This document shows, one piece after another, positions 24,623-33,577 of a DNA stretch of 64,000 nt (position 1 is the stretch's first letter; each line of letters opens with the position of its first letter). The notes under the pieces were generated by a model that ran no database searches, was not told where the DNA came from, and saw only the letters and a list, made by a program, of their open reading frames with translations. This stretch comes from Candidatus Methylomirabilota bacterium (lineage in GTDB: Bacteria > Methylomirabilota > Methylomirabilia > Rokubacteriales > CSP1-6). The position numbers and the translations under genes are program-made. The DNA lies in NCBI GenBank assembly GCA_036001065.1, contig DASYUQ010000126.1, positions 1 to 64,000 of the forward strand. Direction: 5' to 3'.

Positions 24623-26987
24623 CCTCGGCGCCGTCGCCGTCCTGCTCGTGCTGGCGCCGTGGCTCGGCTCCTGCGCCGCCCCGAAGCCTCGGCCGGTGCC
24701 GCCGCCCGCGGCGCAGCCCGTCCCGCCGCCGCCCCTAGCCCCGCCTCCTCCGGCGGCGGAACCCGCCTCGCCGCCTTCGATCGGGCCGCGACCGCAAACG
24801 GTGCAGGAGCCGCCGACCGTCCAGATTCCGTCCCCTCCCCCGACGCCGCCAGCCCCCCCGACGGCGCCGCCGGTGCCGCCCGGTCAGCGCGGCCGGTTCG
24901 TCGTCCTGAACTTCGACAACGCCGACATCGAGACCGTGGTCCACGCGGCCAGCGAGATCCTGGGCTTCAACTACGTCCTGGCCCCCGACGTGCGGGGCAA
25001 GGTGACGGTGCAGACCTCCGGCCGGATCCCCCAGGAGGACGTGTTCGGCGTTCTGCTGGCGGTCCTCGAGGTCCACGGCTTCACCGCCGTCAAGTCCGGG
25101 AGCCTCTACAAGATCGTCCGCCTCGAGGGCGCGCGGGAACGGGCGGTGCCGACGATCATCGGAGCCGATCCCGATCCCAATCGCACGAGCGACGAGGTCA
25201 TCACGCAGATCATCCCGGTACGCTATTCGTCGGTGACCGACCTGGGCACGCTGCTGCGCCCGCTGATCTCGAGCCGCGGCACCCTGATCGCGCACCGCGA
25301 GACCAACATCCTGATCATCACCGATGCCGCGTCCAACGTACTCCGGCTGCTCAACATCATCCGCCTCGTCGACGTGGAGGTGGCCCTGGACGAGCTGCAG
25401 ATCGTCCCCATCCGCTTCGCCGATGCGAACGACCTGGCGACGATCCTCAATCAGCTCTTCGCCAGCGGACGGCTCCGCCGCGCCGCCCCCTCGGCCCCCG
25501 GCGCCCCGCCGACTCCGCCACCCACGGCGCCCGGAACGCTGCAGCCGCCGACCGCCCCGGCGCCGCGGACGCCCGGCGAGACCGTGGGGGCCGAACGCGC
25601 GCCCCTCATCGTGGCCGAGCGCCGCTCCAACTCGCTCATCATCCACGCCCGCAAGCCCGAGGTGGAGATGATCCGCAAGCTGATCAACCAGCTCGACATC
25701 AACATCTACGGCGGCCGCCGGGTGTTCATCTACTACGCGGAGAGCGCCAAGGCCAAGGACCTGGCCGCCACCCTGAACGCGATCTATGGGGGGCAGCCCC
25801 AGCCGACGAGCACCACGCCGACGCCCTCGACGCCGCGCCGACCGGGCGAACCTGCGCCATATGTGCCCCCACCGCCGCCGCCACCGCCCACCACACCGGG
25901 CGCGCCGCCCGGCGGCGCTGCCGCGCCCATCGGGGAGTTGGGTCTCATCGAGGGTCAGGTCCGCTTCATCCCGGACGAGACCACCAACTCGGTCATCGTC
26001 ACGACCTTCCCGCGGAACTGGCCCGAGATCGAGGCCACCATCAAGCAGCTCGACCGCCAGCCGCGCCAGGTGCTCATCGAGGTGCTGGTGGCGGAGATCA
26101 CGCTCACCGACGATCTCCGCCTCGGCATCGACTGGGCCATCAAGTCGGGCTCGTACCGGGTGGCCCAGTCCGCCATCACGACCGCGCCGACGGCGGCGAT
26201 CGTATCGCCGAGCCGCGAGCTGCCCGTGCCGGGGGCGCCGCTCGGGCTGCCTGCGGGCGGCCTCACCGCCTTCGCCTTCCAGTCGGACAGGTTCTTCGCG
26301 CTGCTCAACGCGTTCGCCTCCGAGAACCGCGTCAACGTCCTCTCGAACCCGCACGTGATGACGTCGGAGAACAAGAAGGCGGTCATCAACGTCTCGAACT
26401 CGATCCCGATCGTCACCAGCCAGCAGGTGCCGATCGGCGGGACGACGACGCCCACGGCGACGGCCACGACTTCGGTCATCGGCACCCAGACGGTCGAGTA
26501 CCGCGACGCCGGCGTCATCCTGACGGTGACGCCCCGGATCGGCGAGCGTGGCACCGTGGCCCTCGACGTCAAACAGGAGGTGAACGACATCGGCGCCGAG
26601 GAACCGCCCACCGGCTCCAAGCGGATCATCAAGCGCGAAGCGGAGACCTCCGTGGTCCTGATGAACAATCAGACGCTCGTGCTGGGCGGGCTGATTCGAG
26701 ACAAGCGCACGGTCGAAGACCGGGGGATCCCGTTCCTCAAGAACATCCCGATCCTCGGGTATTTCTTCGGCGCCAAGGTCCGGACCCTCGAGAAGACCGA
26801 GCTACTGATCCTGATCACGCCGCGCGTGATCGGCACGGCGCTGGACGCCGGCCGGATCACGGAAGAGATGCGGCGGGCGACGCCGGAGGTGGACGAGGCG
26901 ATCCGGCGGTCGCCGCGCCAGCCCACGCCGCTCCCGCCGCCCGAGCAGGTGCCGCAGCCTCCGCAGCCTGCGCCCTCGGCGCCATAG
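24603..26987 (+). CDS. gspD: type II secretion outer-membrane secretin GspD, lipoprotein form
   Basis: This 794-residue secretin starts at GTG 24603 or ATG 24606. The signal ends in a lipobox LGSC (Cys about 24), then a long Pro-rich linker. N0 begins at FVVLNFDNADIETVVHAASEILG (about 100). N1-N3 repeats follow (VRYSSVTDLGTLLRPLIS, VPIRFADANDLATILNQLF, IYYAESAKAKDLAATLNAIYGG) with Pro-rich insertions between them. The secretin barrel spans about 490-730 and includes VLSNPHVMTSENKKA and GIPFLKNIPILGYFFGAK. A lipidated secretin may target the outer membrane without a separate GspS pilotin; none is seen here. Confidence 0.95.
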   Translation: MMLRPNSLGAVAVLLVLAPWLGSCAAPKPRPVPPPAAQPVPPPPLAPPPPAAEPASPPSIGPRPQTVQEPPTVQIPSPPPTPPAPPTAPPVPPGQRGRFVVLNFDNADIETVVHAASEILGFNYVLAPDVRGKVTVQTSGRIPQEDVFGVLLAVLEVHGFTAVKSGSLYKIVRLEGARERAVPTIIGADPDPNRTSDEVITQIIPVRYSSVTDLGTLLRPLISSRGTLIAHRETNILIITDAASNVLRLLNIIRLVDVEVALDELQIVPIRFADANDLATILNQLFASGRLRRAAPSAPGAPPTPPPTAPGTLQPPTAPAPRTPGETVGAERAPLIVAERRSNSLIIHARKPEVEMIRKLINQLDINIYGGRRVFIYYAESAKAKDLAATLNAIYGGQPQPTSTTPTPSTPRRPGEPAPYVPPPPPPPPTTPGAPPGGAAAPIGELGLIEGQVRFIPDETTNSVIVTTFPRNWPEIEATIKQLDRQPRQVLIEVLVAEITLTDDLRLGIDWAIKSGSYRVAQSAITTAPTAAIVSPSRELPVPGAPLGLPAGGLTAFAFQSDRFFALLNAFASENRVNVLSNPHVMTSENKKAVINVSNSIPIVTSQQVPIGGTTTPTATATTSVIGTQTVEYRDAGVILTVTPRIGERGTVALDVKQEVNDIGAEEPPTGSKRIIKREAETSVVLMNNQTLVLGGLIRDKRTVEDRGIPFLKNIPILGYFFGAKVRTLEKTELLILITPRVIGTALDAGRITEEMRRATPEVDEAIRRSPRQPTPLPPPEQVPQPPQPAPSAP

Positions 26988-27060
26988 CCGCGGCTGGAAC
27001 GGCCCAGCCCCGCCTCCCCACACGCCCTCGGAGTCTCACCGTGTGAGGTAGACTGGCCGG

Positions 27061-27110
27061 CACCGCCCGCTGCCGTCAGCGGACGAGGGGAGACGACAGC
27101 CTGCGGGCGG
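27061..27110. terminator. possible hairpin between convergent gspD and the LuxR regulator gene
   Basis: ACCGCCCGC at 27062-27070 is complementary to GCGGGCGGT near 27103-27111, with a loop of about 32 bases and no T-run. It lies between the ends of two convergent genes, so a terminator role is plausible but weakly supported. Confidence 0.35.
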
Positions 27111-27827
27111 TCAGTCCGAGTCTTGGACGGGCGCGACCTGAAGGGTGTAGATCGCGAGCTGGAGTCTGCTGGCCAGGTTCAGCTTTCGAAAGATGCTGGT
27201 CAGATGCGTCTTGACCGTCGTCTCGACGATGGACAGGCTCTCGGCGATCTCCCGGTTGGCGGCGCCCCGGGCGACGAGGCCGCTGATCTGCCGCTCCCGG
27301 AGGGTCAGCTTCCGGTACCGCTCATGGCCTTTCCCTCCACGCTTGCGCTCGAGCGCCGTGAGCTCTTCGACCAGCCGATTGATGACGCGCCGCCGCACCC
27401 AGAACTCGCCCTTCTCCACCAGGTGAATCGCCTTGAGGAGCAGCCGCGGATCGGTCGTCCGCGAGCAATATCCCTTGGCGCCTTCCTTCAAGGCTCCGAC
27501 GGCCGCCGAGTCATCGGGCGACCGGACCAGGAGCACCGTCCTGGTGGATGGGCTCAGCGCGTGGATCGACCGGAGGCTCCCGGGTCGGTGGAAGCCTGCC
27601 ATCGGGAAATCGAGGAGAAGAATCGTCGGGTTGAGCTCGTCCAGCGCCCGTTCGACTTCCCCCCGGTCCCGGGCCTCGTGAATCGGCGTAACACTCGGCT
27701 CTTGCCCGAGCCTCCGGAGCAGGCGCCGGCGTAGCGCGGCGTCGGACCCGGCGACCAGGACGCACGCCTTGCGCCGACCATGGCCGGAAAGGTGCCGATC
27801 GAGCGGCTTTCGGGTGTGAAGTACCAC
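27111..27827 (-). CDS. LuxR-family response regulator with a degenerate receiver domain
   Basis: The protein has up to 238 residues from GTG 27827. Residues ~20-140 have the receiver fold, with D73 in ILLLDFPMAG at the phosphoacceptor position. The acidic pair expected near residue 27 is replaced by GS, and the conserved Lys of GYxxK is Arg (GYCSR), so phosphorylation is doubtful. Residues 170-235 are the LuxR HTH (LTLRERQISGLVARGAANRE and VETTVKTHLTSIFRKLN). No sensor kinase is adjacent. It converges with gspD. The 255 bp upstream contain no gene and presumably its promoter. Confidence 0.85.
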   Translation of the reverse strand: MVLHTRKPLDRHLSGHGRRKACVLVAGSDAALRRRLLRRLGQEPSVTPIHEARDRGEVERALDELNPTILLLDFPMAGFHRPGSLRSIHALSPSTRTVLLVRSPDDSAAVGALKEGAKGYCSRTTDPRLLLKAIHLVEKGEFWVRRRVINRLVEELTALERKRGGKGHERYRKLTLRERQISGLVARGAANREIAESLSIVETTVKTHLTSIFRKLNLASRLQLAIYTLQVAPVQDSD

Positions 27828-28082
27828 GGCCCCTCGCTTTTGCAGAAGGCAAGACGCAATAGTCGTTCCACAGCAGGGCCCTCAATTTTTCGCGCCTTTC
27901 TCGTCTCCCGCGCTTCCTTCCAGGGAGACCTTCCCGGGAGCACGCGGAAAACTTCCCTGGGTGAGGCGACCGGCGCCCGAGGTTGGCCGCGGCGCGTCCC
28001 GGGGGGACCGGCGTTACCAGCGGATCAACGTGGCGTCAGCGACGGACTGGGGGGGACCGCCAGGCCCTCGCGACGACCGGGT
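27828..28082. other. 255-bp intergenic region upstream of the LuxR-type regulator
   Basis: It includes a less GC-rich patch (caatttttcgcgcctttctcg near 27882) that could hold the promoter of the minus-strand regulator gene. I see no coding sequence, hairpin or repeat that I can support. Confidence 0.4.
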
Positions 28083-28868
28083 TCATCGCCCGGTGAAGCG
28101 GGGCGGGCGCTTGTCGAAAAAGGCATCCAGCCCCTCCCGGTGGTCCTCGCTGGTGATGGCGAGGGCCTGGGAGAAGGCTTCCAGGTCCAGCGCGGACGGC
28201 AGGTCGGACGCCGCCGCCCGGTTCACCAGATGCTTGGCCAGGCGGAGCGCCAGCGGCGGTCCGGCCGCGATCCGCTCGGCGAGCGCGCGCGTGGTCGCGT
28301 CGAGCTCGGCGGCCGGGACGACGCGATTGACCAGACCGATGCGGTGCGCCTGGGCGGCGTCGATCACCTCCGCCGTGAAGATCAGCTCCTTGGCCCGGCC
28401 GAGGCCGACCAGGCGCGACAGCAGCCAGGTGCCCCCGCCGTCGGGCACCAGTCCGATCTTCCCGAACACCTCGCCGAATCGCGCCCGATCGGAGGCCACG
28501 ACCAGGTCGCAGCAGAGCGCCAGGTTGCAGCCCGCGCCCACCGCGAAGCCGTCGACCCTGGCGATGGTGGGGCGCGGGAAGTCGACCAGGCGCAGCACCA
28601 GCCGGTTCAAGAGCGCCACCCGGGCGCGTCCTTCCGCGGCCGTGTGGCGCCGGTCACGCATGAGCTTGACGTCTCCGCCCGCACAGAAGTGTTCCCCGGC
28701 CCCGCTGAGGACCACCACCCGCGCCTCCGGGTCGGCCTCGATCTCGTCCAGGGCCGCGACCAGCTCGCGGCGCATCGCCATGTCCAGGGCGTTGCGGGCG
28801 TTCGGACGGTTCAGCGTGATCGTCGCGATCGGCCCGGACCGCCCGCTGAGCAGCGTGGAGTAGCCCAT
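28083..28868 (-). CDS. enoyl-CoA hydratase/isomerase family protein
   Basis: This 261-residue crotonase-fold enzyme has an N-terminal ITLNRPNARNALDMAMRREL, the oxyanion-hole segment GAGEHFCAGGDVKLM near residues 55-70, and FAVGAGCNLALCCDLVVASDRARFGEVFGKIGLVPDGGG near 108-146. Glu and Asp sit at positions compatible with hydratase or isomerase chemistry on acyl-CoA thioesters. The likely role is beta-oxidation-like or aromatic-acid catabolism; the substrate is unknown. The isochorismatase-like and MFS genes lie directly upstream on the same strand, which suggests one operon. Confidence 0.92.
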   Translation of the reverse strand: MGYSTLLSGRSGPIATITLNRPNARNALDMAMRRELVAALDEIEADPEARVVVLSGAGEHFCAGGDVKLMRDRRHTAAEGRARVALLNRLVLRLVDFPRPTIARVDGFAVGAGCNLALCCDLVVASDRARFGEVFGKIGLVPDGGGTWLLSRLVGLGRAKELIFTAEVIDAAQAHRIGLVNRVVPAAELDATTRALAERIAAGPPLALRLAKHLVNRAAASDLPSALDLEAFSQALAITSEDHREGLDAFFDKRPPRFTGR

Positions 28869-28890
28869 CGCGCCCTCCTTCAGGCTCCGA

Positions 28891-29451
28891 TCAGCCGGTG
28901 ACGTCGGCCGCGCGTTTGATCTCGGCGAGGAACCCGCTCAGGCTGCCGAGATGCGTGCGGTGGACCTGGTCGTGCGGGACGACCTGACCGTCCGGCCCCC
29001 GCACGTCCATCGCGGCGGTGGCGTCGGCCAGCACGGTCACCTGGAAGCCGCGATGCGCGGCCTCGCGGGTGGTGGTGTCGACGCACATCTGGGTCATGAA
29101 GCCGGTCACGATCAGCCGCTCGACGCCCTGCTCGCGGAGCGCCTGCTCGAGTGGCGTGCCCGTGAACGAGCCCGGCAGGTGCTTGGTGATCACCGGCTCG
29201 CCGCTCACCGGCGTCGCCTCCGGGTGAATCGCCAGCGCGGGGCTCCCCGGCGCGAAGATCGTGGCGCCCGGCCGATGGCTCTCGTGCACGATGTGGAACA
29301 CGGGGAGCTCCCGCCTCCGCGCCCACTCCAGCACGCGCGCGATCTGCTTCACCGCGCGGGGACCGTCGGGGAGCACCATCCGCCCGACGGGCGCGAAGTA
29401 CTCTTGCTGGGCATCGATGACGATCACGGCGGTCTTCTCTGGCGTGGCCAT
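28891..29451 (-). CDS. isochorismatase-family cysteine hydrolase
   Basis: The protein has 186 residues from the ATG at 29451. The triad of the family is visible: Asp in VIVIDAQQEYF (about D13), Lys in ITKHLPGSFTGT and Cys in LIVTGFMTQMCVDTTTREA (about C123). Family members hydrolyse isochorismate, nicotinamide, carbamoylated amines and related amides, and the substrate here cannot be set. It lies 2 bp after the MFS gene stop, so a transported compound may be its substrate. Confidence 0.9.
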   Translation of the reverse strand: MATPEKTAVIVIDAQQEYFAPVGRMVLPDGPRAVKQIARVLEWARRRELPVFHIVHESHRPGATIFAPGSPALAIHPEATPVSGEPVITKHLPGSFTGTPLEQALREQGVERLIVTGFMTQMCVDTTTREAAHRGFQVTVLADATAAMDVRGPDGQVVPHDQVHRTHLGSLSGFLAEIKRAADVTG

Positions 29452-29453
29452 GG

Positions 29454-30710
29454 TCAGCGTCCTCCCGCCACCAGACTGAGCGCGGGTAGCGCCCGCGCGC
29501 CTTCGTCGATCGTGAGGCTCACCAGGCAGGCGGCGGCAAGGATCGCGCCTCCGACGGCGAAGACGGCGCCGTACCCGCCGGTCAGCTCGAAGAGGAACCC
29601 GCCCAGCCACGAGCCCAGCGCGGCGCCCGTCTGGTGGACGAGAAACATCGTGCCGAGCACCGAGCCGACCGAGTAGCGTCCGAAGATGTTCGCGGTGAGC
29701 GCGGAGGTCATCGCGAAGGTGCCCCCCATGGTGGCGCCCCCCAGCGCGGCCACGAGGAGCAGCGCCGCCGCGTGATCACGGATCAGGAAGAGTCCCAAGA
29801 ACGCGAGCGCGCGCCCGCCGTAGATCGATACCAGGACAGGGCGGCAGCCGAAGCGGTCGGCGGCGGCGCCCAGTGCCACCGCGAAGCCGATGCCGGTCCC
29901 ACCGAGCAGCCCCAGCGCCCCCGACGCCAGCATGGAAGAGTAGCCGTGGTCGGTCAGCATGGGCACGCCATGGGCGGCCAGCAGGCTCATCGTGAAGCCG
30001 CAGGTCGAAAGCGCTCCCGCCAACTGCCAGAAGGAGGCGGTCTGCACGGCGTCGGTCACGTTGGTGCGCTCGGGCCCGGGGATGGAGGCGCCCCGCTCGG
30101 CCGGCCATCCGTCCGGCGCCAGCCCCATCGACTCCGGTGAGTCACGCACAATGAAGACGCTGAGCGGCATCATGACCAGGAACAGCACGAGTCCCATGAC
30201 CCCGTACGTCGCACGCCAACCGATCGTCAGGATGAGCCACATCACGACGGGGACGAGCAGGCTCATTCCCCCCATCGAGGCGCCGCCCAGGATCGAGAGC
30301 GCGGTGGCCCGCCGGTGCCAGAACCATCGGGCCACCACCGCCGAGGCGACGACAGGACCGGTGGCGGCCAGGCCGAGCGCCAGGCACACCCCGTAGATCA
30401 GGTAGAGTTGCCACAGGTGCGTCACCAGCCCGGTGGCGGCGGCGGACGCGGCCAGCACGAGCGTGCCGGCGATGGTCACCGGACGGGCGCCGGCGCGATC
30501 GACGAGCCAGCCCACCAGCGGGACGAAGGCGCCGTAGAGAAACAGTCCCACGGCGACGGCCAGCGAGAAGCTGGCGCGATCGAGCCCCAGCTCGGCCACG
30601 ATCGGCTTGAGGAACGGACCGATGGTGAAGCGCACCCCGGTGGAGATGAAGACCATCGCGGCGAAGGCGAGCGTGACCCACCAGCCGAAGAAGACACGCG
30701 AGGGCGGCAT
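29454..30710 (-). CDS. MFS transporter (monocarboxylate/oxalate-formate-type)
   Basis: The protein has 418 residues from the ATG at 30710; a GTG at 30746 is an alternative start. Twelve hydrophobic segments are visible. FFGWWVTLAFAAMVFISTGVRFTIGPFLKPI at the N-terminus and the loop motif GWLVDRAGARPVTIAG between TM2 and TM3 are typical of the MCT/OFA-like families that carry carboxylates. It is in tandem with the isochorismatase-like hydrolase and enoyl-CoA hydratase genes, consistent with uptake of an organic acid or amide for degradation. It is divergent from btpA across 57 bp. Confidence 0.88.
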   Translation of the reverse strand: MPPSRVFFGWWVTLAFAAMVFISTGVRFTIGPFLKPIVAELGLDRASFSLAVAVGLFLYGAFVPLVGWLVDRAGARPVTIAGTLVLAASAAATGLVTHLWQLYLIYGVCLALGLAATGPVVASAVVARWFWHRRATALSILGGASMGGMSLLVPVVMWLILTIGWRATYGVMGLVLFLVMMPLSVFIVRDSPESMGLAPDGWPAERGASIPGPERTNVTDAVQTASFWQLAGALSTCGFTMSLLAAHGVPMLTDHGYSSMLASGALGLLGGTGIGFAVALGAAADRFGCRPVLVSIYGGRALAFLGLFLIRDHAAALLLVAALGGATMGGTFAMTSALTANIFGRYSVGSVLGTMFLVHQTGAALGSWLGGFLFELTGGYGAVFAVGGAILAAACLVSLTIDEGARALPALSLVAGGR

Positions 30711-30767
30711 CGACGTTTCAGGCGCCACTATAGCTGACGAACCCACGTGTTACAATCCAGCACCCGG

Positions 30768-31550
30768 ATGCGACTCGAGCGCACGCTCATCGGCATGGTG
30801 CACGTGCCCCCGCTCCCGGGCAGCCCGCGCTGGGAGGGCTCGATGGAGCGCGTGACGGCGCTGGCCCTCGCCGACGCCCGCGCCCTCCTCGAAGGCGGCA
30901 TGGACGCGCTGCTCGTGGAGAATCACGGCGACGTCCCCTTCACGGCCGGTCGGGTCGAGCCCGCCACCGTCGCCGCGCTGGCGGTCGTGGTGGCCGAGAT
31001 CCGCCGGGCCTTGCCAGGCGTTCCACTCGGCGTCAACGTGCTCAAGAACGACGCGCGGGCGGCGCTGGCCATCGCCTGCGCGGCCGGCGCCCGGTTCATC
31101 CGCGTCAACGTCCACGCCGGCGCCGTGGTGGCCGATCAGGGCATCGTCCAGTCCGACGCCTACCACACCCTGCGCGACCGACGGCTGCTCGACGCCGACG
31201 TCCAGCTCTTCGCCGACGTCCAGGGCAAGCACGCGGTGCCGCTGGGCGCCGTCGAGCTGGAGCAGGAGGCGCGCGATCTCGTTCATCGCGGCCTGGCCGA
31301 CGCGCTGGTCGTCTCCGGCAAGGGCACCGGCGAGGCCACGCCCATCGCCGACGTCAAGCGGGTGCGGAGCGTCGTCCCCGCCGTCCCGCTGCTGGTCGGC
31401 AGCGGCGTCACCGCCGACACCGTGTCGGAGCTCCTGTCGGTCGCCGATGGCGTCATCGTCGGCACGTTCGTCAAGCGCGACGGAAACGTGCGACAGCCGG
31501 TGGACCCCGAACGCGTGCGGAGACTGGTCGCCGCAGCCCGTGGCCGCTAG
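30768..31550 (+). CDS. BtpA/SgcQ family TIM-barrel protein
   Basis: The protein has 260 residues from the ATG at 30768; a TTG seven codons upstream is possible. Conserved segments are IGMVHVPPLPGSPRW at residues 8-22, ALLEGGMDALLVENHGDVPF near 44, GVNVLKNDARAALAIA near 90, RVNVHAGAVVADQGI near 113, VSGKGTGEATPI near 185 and LLVGSGVTADTV. BtpA was linked to photosystem I stability in cyanobacteria and SgcQ is a sugar-related homologue. No photosynthesis genes are here, so the role is unknown. The next gene starts inside its 3' end (11-bp overlap). Confidence 0.88.
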   Translation: MRLERTLIGMVHVPPLPGSPRWEGSMERVTALALADARALLEGGMDALLVENHGDVPFTAGRVEPATVAALAVVVAEIRRALPGVPLGVNVLKNDARAALAIACAAGARFIRVNVHAGAVVADQGIVQSDAYHTLRDRRLLDADVQLFADVQGKHAVPLGAVELEQEARDLVHRGLADALVVSGKGTGEATPIADVKRVRSVVPAVPLLVGSGVTADTVSELLSVADGVIVGTFVKRDGNVRQPVDPERVRRLVAAARGR

Positions 31551-32670
31551 CGCTGCCCACCGCCGGCTCGCCGTCCTGCTGCTGGCGGGGCTGATGGCGG
31601 CGAGCGGCTGTCGGACACTGGTGCCCCCCGACCCCGCGCGGGTGGCCGAGCTGTCACCTGCCCTCGGCCAGCTTCTCCTGGTTGGGTTCACCGGCGCGGA
31701 GGCGGACGACAATGCCGAGCTGGAGCACCTGCTCTGCGAGGCGCGCGTCGGCGGCGTCGTGCTCTTCGCGCGCAACATCGTCGACGCGCCCCAGGTGGCG
31801 CGGCTGACGGCGCGCCTCCGGGAGCGAGCCCTGGCCTGCACGGGCCGCCCACCGCTCGTGGCCGTCGACGCCGAGGGAGGGCAGGTGATGCGGCTCGGCC
31901 CCTCCACCGGCCACACGCCGACGCTGTCGGCCGAGGAGCTGGGGGCGGCGAACGACATGACCGTGACCGAGCTGGAGGCGCGACGCATCGGCGCCATGCT
32001 CCGCGCGGCCGGCATCAACTGGAACCTCGCCCCCGTGGTAGACGTCGGCTACAACCCGGCCAACCCTGTCATCGTCGGCGTCGGTCGCAGCTTCGGCGCC
32101 GACGCCGCGCTCGTCACCGATCACGCGCGCGCGTTCATCCGCGGCATGCGGGAGGCGGGCGTGTTGACGGCGCTCAAGCACTTCCCCGGCCACGGCTCGA
32201 GCTTTGCCGACTCGCACCGAGGCTTCGTGGACGTCACCGAGACGGCCCGTCCCGGCGTGGAGCTCCTGCCCTACCGCACGCTGATCACCGAGCGCTTCGC
32301 CGACAGCGTCATGACGGCGCACGTCTTCAACCGTCACCTCGATCGCCGCTATCCGGCCACGCTCTCCCGCGCCACGGTGACGGGGCTGCTCCGGGGTGAC
32401 CTGGGCTTCGACGGCCCGGTGGTGACCGATGACCTCCGGATGGGCGCGATCGAGCAGCACTACGGCCTGGACGAGGCGGCGGTGCTGGCCCTGGGCGCGG
32501 GCGCCGACATGCTCCTGATCGCCGATGACCGGCTGCCCGACGGGCGGTCGGCCGCGGGCCTCGCCCTGGCCGCGCTCCGGCACGCGCTGGCCGAGGGCCG
32601 GCTCGACCTCGAGCGCGTCGCCGCCGCGCTCCGGCACGTCGAAGCCTTGCGGGAGCGGATCGCCCGCTGA
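31540..32670 (+). CDS. nagZ: beta-N-acetylhexosaminidase (NagZ-like, GH3), predicted lipoprotein
   Basis: The protein has 376 residues from GTG 31540. The signal ends in AASGC (Cys about 24), so it is predicted to be lipidated, unlike the cytoplasmic NagZ of enterobacteria. The GH3 domain shows GQLLLVGFTG, GGVVLFARNI, PLVAVDAEGGQVMRLG, WNLAPVVDV, the substrate-binding KHFPGHGSSFADSHRG near residue 208 and the catalytic-Asp region VVTDDLRMGAIEQHY near 290. It should release GlcNAc from muropeptides during peptidoglycan recycling. It is translationally coupled to btpA. Confidence 0.92.
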   Translation: MAASAAHRRLAVLLLAGLMAASGCRTLVPPDPARVAELSPALGQLLLVGFTGAEADDNAELEHLLCEARVGGVVLFARNIVDAPQVARLTARLRERALACTGRPPLVAVDAEGGQVMRLGPSTGHTPTLSAEELGAANDMTVTELEARRIGAMLRAAGINWNLAPVVDVGYNPANPVIVGVGRSFGADAALVTDHARAFIRGMREAGVLTALKHFPGHGSSFADSHRGFVDVTETARPGVELLPYRTLITERFADSVMTAHVFNRHLDRRYPATLSRATVTGLLRGDLGFDGPVVTDDLRMGAIEQHYGLDEAAVLALGAGADMLLIADDRLPDGRSAAGLALAALRHALAEGRLDLERVAAALRHVEALRERIAR

Positions 32671-32703
32671 GGCGTCGAGGCGAGCCCCCGCCGTGCGGAT
32701 GCC

Positions 32704-33471
32704 TCATCCCATCACCCAGCCGCCGCTCGGGTGGAGCACCTGGCCGGTGAGGTAGCCCGCCTCCTCCGCGGCCAGGAACACGGCGCAGTAGGCCACGTCC
32801 TCCACGCCGCCCAGCCGGCGCACGGGCAGCTCCCGGGGGCGGCGCTCCCGGTATTCCGACGTCATGACCTCCCGGCTCATGTCCGTCTCGATGCCGCCCG
32901 GCGCGATGGCGTTCACGGTGATGCCGTAGGAGCCGAACTCGTTGGCGGTGGCTCGCGTGAAGCTCTCCACGGCGCCCTTGGTGGCGGCATAGGCGGCGAA
33001 GCCGCCACTCCCGATCGCGCGCCGGGCGAGTTGGGAGGAGAGGTTGATGATCCGGCCGTAGCGGCGCTCCATCATTGCCGGCAGCGCGTAGCGCGTGCAG
33101 AGCAGCGTGCCGGTGACGTTGACCGCGAACATCTCCTCGTATCTCGCCACCGGGATCTCCAGAAACGAGCCGTGCACCATCACCCCGGCGTTGTTGACCA
33201 GGATGTCGAGGCGGTCGAAGCGCGCGAGCGTGGCGTCGACCAGACCGCGGACCTCGTTCTCGCGGCCGACGTCCGCCTTGAGGGCCACGGCCAGACGCCC
33301 GAGCTTCACGAGCTGGTCGACGACCTCCTCCGCCGCCGCCCGGCTCGCCCGGTAGTTGACCGCGACGTGCGCCCCCTCGCGTCCGAAGGCGAGCGCGATC
33401 GCGCGCCCGAAACCGCGCCCGGCGCCCGTCACCAGCGCCACCTGCCCGTCAAGTCGGAGGGGGCGATTCAC
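32704..33471 (-). CDS. SDR family oxidoreductase (FabG-like)
   Basis: The protein has 255 residues from GTG 33471; a GTG at 33483 would add four. It has a Rossmann domain with VALVTGAGRGFGRAIA (TGxxxGxG) at residues 11-26, NNAGVMVHG near 88, and the catalytic Ser in NLSSQLARRA with YAATKGAVESFTRA (YxxxK) near 155. The 5' end lies inside a repeat element (33453-33548): the first codons and any ribosome-binding site are made of repeat sequence. The substrate is unknown. Confidence 0.9.
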   Translation of the reverse strand: MNRPLRLDGQVALVTGAGRGFGRAIALAFGREGAHVAVNYRASRAAAEEVVDQLVKLGRLAVALKADVGRENEVRGLVDATLARFDRLDILVNNAGVMVHGSFLEIPVARYEEMFAVNVTGTLLCTRYALPAMMERRYGRIINLSSQLARRAIGSGGFAAYAATKGAVESFTRATANEFGSYGITVNAIAPGGIETDMSREVMTSEYRERRPRELPVRRLGGVEDVAYCAVFLAAEEAGYLTGQVLHPSGGWVMG

Positions 33472-33548
33472 AGGCGCGCCCACCGGGCGCGACGGCCCCC
33501 TCCGAGACCTCCCCCAGGATCGCTGGCGCCGGCGGAGCCGGCGCTCGA
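33453..33548. repeat. intergenic double-hairpin repeat, copy B, overlapping an SDR gene start
   Basis: On the minus strand this reads as copy A (11798-11883): hairpin GCGCCGGC-3 nt-GCCGGCGC (33526-33544), then a GGAGGGGGCCGTCGCGCCC segment, and the complementary GCCCCCTCCGAC arm. It covers both candidate start codons of the downstream SDR gene. The remaining bases to 33577 hold nothing else. Confidence 0.7.
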
Positions 33549-33577
33549 ACCGCCTTCAAGACTCGTCACGCGCTCCC

